6,149 bases of DNA from Caldithrix sp. Its GTDB lineage: Bacteria; Zhuqueibacterota; Zhuqueibacteria; Oceanimicrobiales; Oceanimicrobiaceae. Positions 1 through 3,977 of the stretch are shown here, piece after piece; position 1 is the first letter of the stretch, and every line of letters starts with the position of its first letter. The notes beneath the pieces are model-generated. The model worked only from the letters and a program-made list of their open reading frames with translations. It was not told where the DNA came from and did no database searches. Location of the stretch: assembly GCA_004357015.1 (NCBI GenBank), contig SMXE01000137.1, positions 1-6,149 on the forward strand, read 5' to 3'. The translations under genes and the position numbers were made by a program.

Positions 1-138
1 CAAGACATGAATGATGCGACGGACGTCCACGTTTTGGTACGCGGCATGCAGAACATCGGGTATTCTGAAACCCGCATCCGCAAGATCCTCGGGGAAAACT
101 TCCTACGGGTATGGGCTGAAGTTCTCGGTTCGACTTGA
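1..138 (+). CDS. Membrane dipeptidase (peptidase M19), C-terminal fragment
   Basis: Frame 1 is open from the window edge to a TGA at 136-138 and gives 45 residues. The stretch GYSETRIRKILGENFLRVW matches the usual C-terminal end of M19 (renal/membrane dipeptidase-like) enzymes, where a 'GYSEEDIRKILGGNFLRV' type segment forms the last helices of the TIM barrel. Family members are zinc enzymes that hydrolyse dipeptides, including some D-amino-acid dipeptides. The metal ligands lie upstream, outside the window, so catalytic integrity cannot be judged. The more common Gly-Gly before Asn is Gly-Glu here, which is a tolerated variation. The gene converges on the VanZ-like gene across a 131-base spacer that shows no strong hairpin. 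The identification rests on a short but characteristic motif. Confidence 0.82.
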   Translation, partial: QDMNDATDVHVLVRGMQNIGYSETRIRKILGENFLRVWAEVLGST

Positions 139-269
139 AACCTAATAGGCCTTACTCGGGGTCTCGTGCAAGGTTATTTGTAAAAATACGTTCACTGCCC
201 TCGCTGATTTCTGCACTCCTCTTCAACCAATGTAAAGAAGCGCGTAAAGTTGTTATCGTAGCCAGTGCG

Positions 270-662
270 CTAGTCTTGCGCGGGCGTGGGCAGAGTTTTC
301 TTTCTTAAGCGTATGGTGTAAACAGAAAGACCGGCCACCGCACCCAGGCTGTCCGCAATGAAGTCACTCACGGTAGCAAATCTTCCGGGTACAAAGGTTT
401 GGTGAAATTCATCTGTGGCGCCGTAAGCGATCCCCACAAGTACGGCGATAATGAATCCCTTGAGAGCGTTGGTGCGCAACGAAGGTCTGGTTGCGATGCC
501 GAGAAAATAGCCAAAAATTACATAGACCAAAAAATGCAGGACCAGATCCTCATGTTTTATTTTCAGCGTTGGCACCGATTCTGAAGGCAATGAGGAGAGA
601 AAGAACAGCAGGATCGCCCACAAAACTGCAGGGATAAAACGTTTATATGAATCGGATTTCAT
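270..662 (-). CDS. VanZ-like family integral membrane protein
   Basis: This 130-residue protein has four hydrophobic segments at about residues 9-25, 39-57, 68-82 and 100-117. The family signature is clear: HEDLVLHF before helix 2, and DEFHQTFVPGR (84-94) followed by SDFIADSLGAVAG (99-111), which is the D-E-x-x-Q...GR...D...N/D..G pattern of VanZ-like proteins. The length is typical for a stand-alone family member. An upstream in-frame extension to 827 would lie wholly inside nnr and encodes no VanZ sequence, so the ATG at 660-662 is chosen. That start lies 20 bases inside the end of nnr, in another frame, with only a weak GAG-type Shine-Dalgarno, which suggests translational coupling. VanZ of the Tn1546 glycopeptide-resistance cluster is the eponym, but the biochemical role of chromosomal relatives is unknown. 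Nothing here points to antibiotic resistance. Confidence 0.88.
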   Translation of the reverse strand: MKSDSYKRFIPAVLWAILLFFLSSLPSESVPTLKIKHEDLVLHFLVYVIFGYFLGIATRPSLRTNALKGFIIAVLVGIAYGATDEFHQTFVPGRFATVSDFIADSLGAVAGLSVYTIRLRKKTLPTPAQD

Positions 663-2247
663 TATCGTTTTGTTTCTCAAACTGTTTAAGCGCCAGGGGT
701 AAAAAATCAGCAACGTTGCCGGCAAGCAGCCCCGCCTGCCCGACTTCTTCCGCGGCAAGGTCTCCCGCCAAACCGTGCAGATAAACAGCGGCAATTGCGC
801 CATCCAGCACTGACATGCCTTGTGCAACCAAACCGGCCAGCACGCCGGTCAGCACATCGCCCATGCCGGCGGTGGCCATGCCCGGATTTCCGGTTGCGTT
901 GATGAACGTGTAGCCATCCGGTGAGCCGACTACGGTTGGCGCGCCTTTGAGAACAAGGATCACGCCAAGATCGGCCGCGACTTTCTTAACTGTCTCAACC
1001 GGGTCACTCACAATTTCTTTGGTGCTGATTCCGGTCAAACGCGACAGTTCGCCCGGATGAGGCGTCAATACGAGATCCGCTTTGGATTTTCTGATGCTGT
1101 CTCCCGCCCCCTGGAGGCAATTCAGCGCGTCTGCGTCAAGAACCATCGGTTTATCACATGTTTGCAGGAGCCACTTTACCAGCCGGATGGAATCTTCATG
1201 AACAGTTAAGCCCGGTCCCACTGCCAGCACATCGGCCCATTGCAGTTTTTCCGACAGCACTGCGGCGGCTTTAAAGCTCAGACTCTGCTCCTCTGTTTCG
1301 GGCAGCGGCAAAGTCATGACTTCGGTTAGCTTGGCTTCAACGATGGGGTTCAAGCTTTCCGGAATCCCAAGCACGGCAAGCCCCGCGCCAGCACGCAATG
1401 TGGCATGAGAAGCGAGTACTGCTGCGCCGGTCATTCCCACCGAACCGGCAAGCACCAACACTTGCCCGCACCGGTTCTTAAAACTATCGCGGCCACGTTG
1501 TGGCAGCACGCTCCGGATATAGTTCTCATTGATCCGGTAACACCGGACACCACTTTCCCGCGCGACTTTTTTTGGAAAACCTATGTCGGCCACGAAAATT
1601 TGCCCTGCATGTTCCCGCGCCGGCGAAAACAGCAAGCCACGTTTCAGATACCCCATGGTTACGGTCCAGTCCGCACGGATGCAGGCGCCGGGAACCTGGC
1701 CGGTGTCGGTTTCCATACCCGTCGGCAGGTCGATTGCGACAACCGGAGCACCGCAACTGTTCACGGCTTCGACGATTGCAGCTAAATCTGTGCGCAGCGG
1801 TCCGGTCACACCGGTCCCAAGCAAGGCATCAACCACGAGTTGCGCTTGCTGCAGCAAGCTGACGTGCTCCCGAACATCCAGTCGGAGCATGCTGACGCCC
1901 AATTTATGTAAGATTTCACAGTTTAGTGCGGCGGAACCCTTGAGATCGGCACAAACGTTTGTACTAATAGCAGTTACTTGTGCTCCCTTGTCGAGCAAAT
2001 AACGCGCAACGACGTAACCATCCCCGCCATTATTCCCTTTCCCGCACAGGATGACAACATGGGCATCGGGCAAAATGTTTGCATGATTCACAATGACTTC
2101 GGCAACTTTCCCTCCGGCATTCTCCATTAGTACGTCGCCGGGGATGCCGATATTTTCAATGGCCAATCGGTCTATTTCGGCCATCTCGCTGGCGGTCACA
2201 ACAAGATCGAGCAAATTGTAGTCTGGCGTTTTCATGTACTTCATCAT
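643..2247 (-). CDS. nnr: Bifunctional NAD(P)HX epimerase / ADP-dependent NAD(P)HX dehydratase
   Basis: This metabolite-repair enzyme restores damaged, hydrated NAD(P)H. The N-terminal NnrE (YjeF_N) domain, about residues 18-235, interconverts R- and S-NAD(P)HX. It carries GKGNNGGDGYV (69-79), DALLGTG (140-146) and AIDLPTGMETDTG (171-183; Thr replaces the more usual Ser in P-S-G). The C-terminal NnrD carbohydrate-kinase-like domain, about 240-520, dehydrates S-NAD(P)HX using ADP (ATP in eukaryotes). It shows GQVLVLAGSVGMTGA (261-275), AVGPGL (342-347), VLDADALN (369-376), LTPHPGELSRLTG (394-406) and NPGMATAGMGDVLTGVLAG (454-472), with the likely catalytic Asp at 464. At 534 residues it is full length for the fusion. 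The ATG at 2245-2247 is the first after the predicted promoter. ATGs at 2242-2244 and 2233-2235 are also possible, and none has a strong Shine-Dalgarno. An extension to 2385 would cross the promoter and overlap the sigma gene. Confidence 0.96.
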   Translation of the reverse strand: MMKYMKTPDYNLLDLVVTASEMAEIDRLAIENIGIPGDVLMENAGGKVAEVIVNHANILPDAHVVILCGKGNNGGDGYVVARYLLDKGAQVTAISTNVCADLKGSAALNCEILHKLGVSMLRLDVREHVSLLQQAQLVVDALLGTGVTGPLRTDLAAIVEAVNSCGAPVVAIDLPTGMETDTGQVPGACIRADWTVTMGYLKRGLLFSPAREHAGQIFVADIGFPKKVARESGVRCYRINENYIRSVLPQRGRDSFKNRCGQVLVLAGSVGMTGAAVLASHATLRAGAGLAVLGIPESLNPIVEAKLTEVMTLPLPETEEQSLSFKAAAVLSEKLQWADVLAVGPGLTVHEDSIRLVKWLLQTCDKPMVLDADALNCLQGAGDSIRKSKADLVLTPHPGELSRLTGISTKEIVSDPVETVKKVAADLGVILVLKGAPTVVGSPDGYTFINATGNPGMATAGMGDVLTGVLAGLVAQGMSVLDGAIAAVYLHGLAGDLAAEEVGQAGLLAGNVADFLPLALKQFEKQNDNEIRFI

Positions 2248-2273
2248 TCTGATCTTTGAGAATTGATGCTCAA

Positions 2274-2302
2274 AAGATAGGACTTCGCAGAGCGAGTTGC
2301 AA
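2274..2302 (-). promoter_or_regulatory. Predicted sigma70-like promoter of nnr-vanZ
   Basis: Read on the minus strand there is a -35 hexamer TTGCAA (2297-2302), a 17-base spacer and a -10 hexamer TATCTT (2274-2279). The -10 runs into TTTTG, so it also resembles the TAnnTTTG element of Bacteroidota. The expected transcript start is near 2267, giving a leader of about 20 bases before the nnr ATG. It lies back to back with the sigma-gene promoter; the two -35 boxes are 10 bases apart. This is a prediction by eye. Confidence 0.55.
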
Positions 2303-2312
2303 ACAATTTCTC

Positions 2313-2341
2313 TTGACACTTTACCGATTTTGGTGTACTTT
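2313..2341 (+). promoter_or_regulatory. Predicted sigma70-like promoter of the ECF sigma gene
   Basis: A perfect -35 hexamer TTGACA (2313-2318) is followed by 17 bases and TACTTT (2336-2341), which continues as a T run. The expected start is near 2348, leaving a leader of about 24 bases that contains the Shine-Dalgarno. There is no GAAC-type -35 or CGTC-like -10 of the usual ECF type, so simple autoregulation is not evident. A second TTGACA lies at 2343-2348, exactly 30 bases on, with no matching -10. Confidence 0.55.
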
Positions 2342-2360
2342 TTTGACAATAAGCAGTTAC

Positions 2361-2366
2361 GAAGGG
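2361..2366 (+). promoter_or_regulatory. Shine-Dalgarno deciding the GTG start of the ECF sigma gene
   Basis: GAAGGG lies five bases before the GTG at 2372-2374, good spacing for a ribosome binding site. The alternative in-frame TTG at 2297 falls inside the predicted promoter and would add 25 residues not seen in this family, so the GTG is preferred. Confidence 0.6.
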
Positions 2367-2371
2367 TAAGC

Positions 2372-2944
2372 GTGAAGAGAAGCAATTCAGAACTGATCGA
2401 ACAAGCAATCCAGGGCGATGAAGCCGCTTATAAGGAACTGCTTGAGAACTACCGCGGTGCGATTTTCAATCTTCTTTATAAGATGGTTCGCAACAAGGAG
2501 GAAACAGAGGATCTCGTTCAGGAAGCGTTCATAAAAGCGTTCCGCGCCCTGCCGTCTTTTAACGAAGAGTACGCTTTTTCAACGTGGCTGTACAAAATTG
2601 CCATCAACAATTGTATCGACCACATGCGGAAGAAACGGCTGAAGACGTACTCGATGGACAAGCCGGTACAGTCAAAAGATGGGGAGTTGGACCGGGAATT
2701 TCCTGACACCTCCATGAGTCCCGACAAGCAAGTGCTGCACGAAGAACGAACGAACATCATTGAGACCGCCATTGACGAGCTTCCGGAAAACTACAAGGTC
2801 GCTATCATCCTGCGCCATTCTGAAGAAAAGGCTTACGAGGAAATCGCCGAGATACTGAACATCCCGCTCGGCACGGTAAAGGCACGCATCTTCAGGGCGC
2901 GCGAAATGCTGAAGAAAAAGCTAAAGGGCAAGTTGATGCGTTAG
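2372..2944 (+). CDS. RNA polymerase ECF-type sigma factor (RpoE/SigW-like)
   Basis: This 190-residue group 4 sigma factor directs core RNA polymerase to a specific set of promoters. Sigma region 2 covers about residues 15-90: ETEDLVQEAFIKAFRALPSF (44-63) is region 2.2, the core-binding helix, and FSTWLYKIAINNCIDHMRKK (69-88) is region 2.3/2.4, which melts and reads the -10. Region 4 covers about 127-182, with DELPENYKVAIILRH (135-149) and the helix-turn-helix YEEIAEILNIPLGTVKARIF (155-174) that reads the -35. The linker 95-125 is acidic and variable, as usual. The length is normal, and there is no C-terminal extension that could act as a built-in anti-sigma domain. The next gene is convergent with a 9-base gap, and the divergent neighbour is nnr, so no anti-sigma factor is adjacent. 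Its regulon and signal cannot be read from the window. Confidence 0.95.
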   Translation: MKRSNSELIEQAIQGDEAAYKELLENYRGAIFNLLYKMVRNKEETEDLVQEAFIKAFRALPSFNEEYAFSTWLYKIAINNCIDHMRKKRLKTYSMDKPVQSKDGELDREFPDTSMSPDKQVLHEERTNIIETAIDELPENYKVAIILRHSEEKAYEEIAEILNIPLGTVKARIFRAREMLKKKLKGKLMR

Positions 2945-2953
2945 GTATCCGTT

Positions 2954-3823
2954 TCATTTGATTCTCGTCAACGCCAGACCGACCCACTCATTCAGCACAC
3001 GTTCCTCTCGTAATTGAATCCGTCCTTCCGGCGCCAGCCTCGTTTTTAAGGCAGCCAGCTCAGACGCCAAGATGCCCGAGACAATCAAGCTACCTTCTTC
3101 TGCCAGAAGATGGACCAGGTCGTTCAGGTACTTGAGAATAACGTTCTTGGTCAGGTTGGCAAGGACTAAATCGAAACGTCCCGTAAGTGCAACCGTATCC
3201 GGACTTGCTACGAACAGCCGGACAGTGCCGGCATCGCCGAGGTTTTGCAGAACATTTTCGCCCGCCGCCTCGATGGCAACGGGATCGTTATCGACCCCAA
3301 CGACCTCACGGGCGCCAAGCTTCACCGCTGCGATGGCGAGGATGCCGGTCCCGGTTCCCACGTCGAGTACGCGCTTGCCTGGCACGGGAAAATCCTCCAG
3401 CAGCTGCAGCATAAGCCGGGTGGTGGCGTGGCTGCCCGTGCCAAACGCTTGCTTCGGATCGATCTCCAGAACGAAGCGTCCCTGCGGGTCGTGCAACTTC
3501 TCCCATGTTGGCTTCACGATAAACCGCTCAGACACAATGATGGGTTTAAACCTTTTCTTCCACTCGGCATTCCAGTCACGGGTTTTGAGGTCCACCAACT
3601 TGCAGGCCGCAGTGGCCACCGGCAGTCCGAGTTGCCGTAAGTTGTCGAAGAATGTTTCGACGCGTGCTTTCACACTGCCTTTGTCAATACTTTCTGGGAA
3701 ATATGCGATCAGCTTGTCTTCTACTTCCTGACAGCCAGTACAGCCAAGTTCGAAGAGATAGTTCGAGATTGCATCGCTAGTCTCTGGCGTCACGGAAACG
3801 TGGAGTTCAAACCAGTCGGACAT
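2954..3823 (-). CDS. prmA: Ribosomal protein L11 methyltransferase
   Basis: PrmA uses S-adenosylmethionine to methylate lysines and the N-terminal amine of ribosomal protein L11 in the cytoplasm. The 289 residues match the family length (E. coli about 293). The N-terminal L11-recognition domain (1-about 60) starts WFELHVSVTPE. The linker DWNAEWKKRFKPI (83-95) and IDPKQAFGTGSHATTRLML (121-139) are PrmA hallmarks. Methyltransferase motif I is VLDVGTGTGILAIAA (152-166). The acidic loop is GVDNDPVAIEAA (176-187), motif IV is DLVLANLTKNVIL (218-230), and GSLIVSGIL (244-252) follows. All expected cofactor-binding positions are present, so it should be active. The ATG at 3821-3823 gives the usual N terminus; its Shine-Dalgarno is weak (AAAGAA). 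It lies 154 bases downstream of sprA on the same strand, and its stop nearly abuts that of the sigma gene. Confidence 0.96.
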   Translation of the reverse strand: MSDWFELHVSVTPETSDAISNYLFELGCTGCQEVEDKLIAYFPESIDKGSVKARVETFFDNLRQLGLPVATAACKLVDLKTRDWNAEWKKRFKPIIVSERFIVKPTWEKLHDPQGRFVLEIDPKQAFGTGSHATTRLMLQLLEDFPVPGKRVLDVGTGTGILAIAAVKLGAREVVGVDNDPVAIEAAGENVLQNLGDAGTVRLFVASPDTVALTGRFDLVLANLTKNVILKYLNDLVHLLAEEGSLIVSGILASELAALKTRLAPEGRIQLREERVLNEWVGLALTRIK

Positions 3824-3848
3824 GGTTCTTTAGTATTTTGGGCTTATG

Positions 3849-3876
3849 GTCATCCTGACGTGACGAAGTCGCAAGG
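3849..3876. repeat. Possible degenerate dispersed intergenic repeat (GTCATCCTGA type)
   Basis: This stretch starts GTCATCCTGA and continues with CGAAG and CAAGG. It resembles a short 'GTCATCCTGAGCGAAGCGAAGG' type sequence that I recall recurring between genes in many environmental FCB genomes. Only one imperfect copy is in the window, so repeat status is an inference from memory. Confidence 0.25.
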
Positions 3877-3897
3877 TACACGATAGAAAAAGCTAAG

Positions 3898-3921
3898 CCA
3901 CGGATTCACACAGATGAACAC
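3898..3921. repeat. Possible degenerate dispersed intergenic repeat (CCACGGATTCACACAGAT type)
   Basis: The stretch reads CCACGGATTCACACAGAT and then GAACAC. It has a loose internal periodicity of about 10-12 bases (CGGATTCACA, then CAGATGAACA). Similar 'CCACGGATT...CACGGAT...' stretches are, from memory, common in intergenic DNA of many environmental bacteria. Only one copy is seen here, in the spacer between sprA and prmA. Confidence 0.3.
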
Positions 3922-3977
3922 TAGCAGAAACAAATTTCGTCCACTCATATCATTTCCTTTTCAGATGGAAGACCCAA

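Noticed and set aside
139..175. Possible terminator after the dipeptidase gene (AACCT/AGGTT, or GGCCTT/AAGGTT arms)
   Set aside because: The stems are five or six pairs, including G-U pairs, around long loops and are followed only by ATTTG. Not convincing.
239..271. Possible terminator hairpin after vanZ (AGCGC/GCGCT arms)
   Set aside because: There are only five pairs with a 23-base loop and no real T run after it on the minus strand, too weak to call.
270..662. VanZ-like gene as a glycopeptide resistance determinant
   Set aside because: There are no vanA/B/H/X/Y or vanRS genes nearby, and stand-alone VanZ-like proteins are widespread housekeeping membrane proteins. The name is by homology only.
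663..827. N-terminal extension of the VanZ-like protein by 55 residues
   Set aside because: The extension lies entirely within nnr coding sequence and matches nothing in VanZ proteins. The internal ATG at 660-662 gives the normal N terminus leading into the first helix.
2297..2371. TTG start giving the sigma factor 25 extra residues
   Set aside because: It overlaps both predicted promoters. The GTG at 2372 has a good Shine-Dalgarno and gives the usual family length.
3072..3731. A 219-codon open frame on the plus strand opposite prmA
   Set aside because: Its sequence is rich in Ser, Arg and Pro in the manner of an antisense shadow, with no domain. The minus-strand PrmA reading is unambiguous.
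3887..3924. Possible terminator after sprA (minus strand GCTA...TAGC then CTTTTTC)
   Set aside because: The outer stem is four pairs and the inner TTCA/TGAA stem is offset. The T run is attractive, but the fold is asymmetric and weak.
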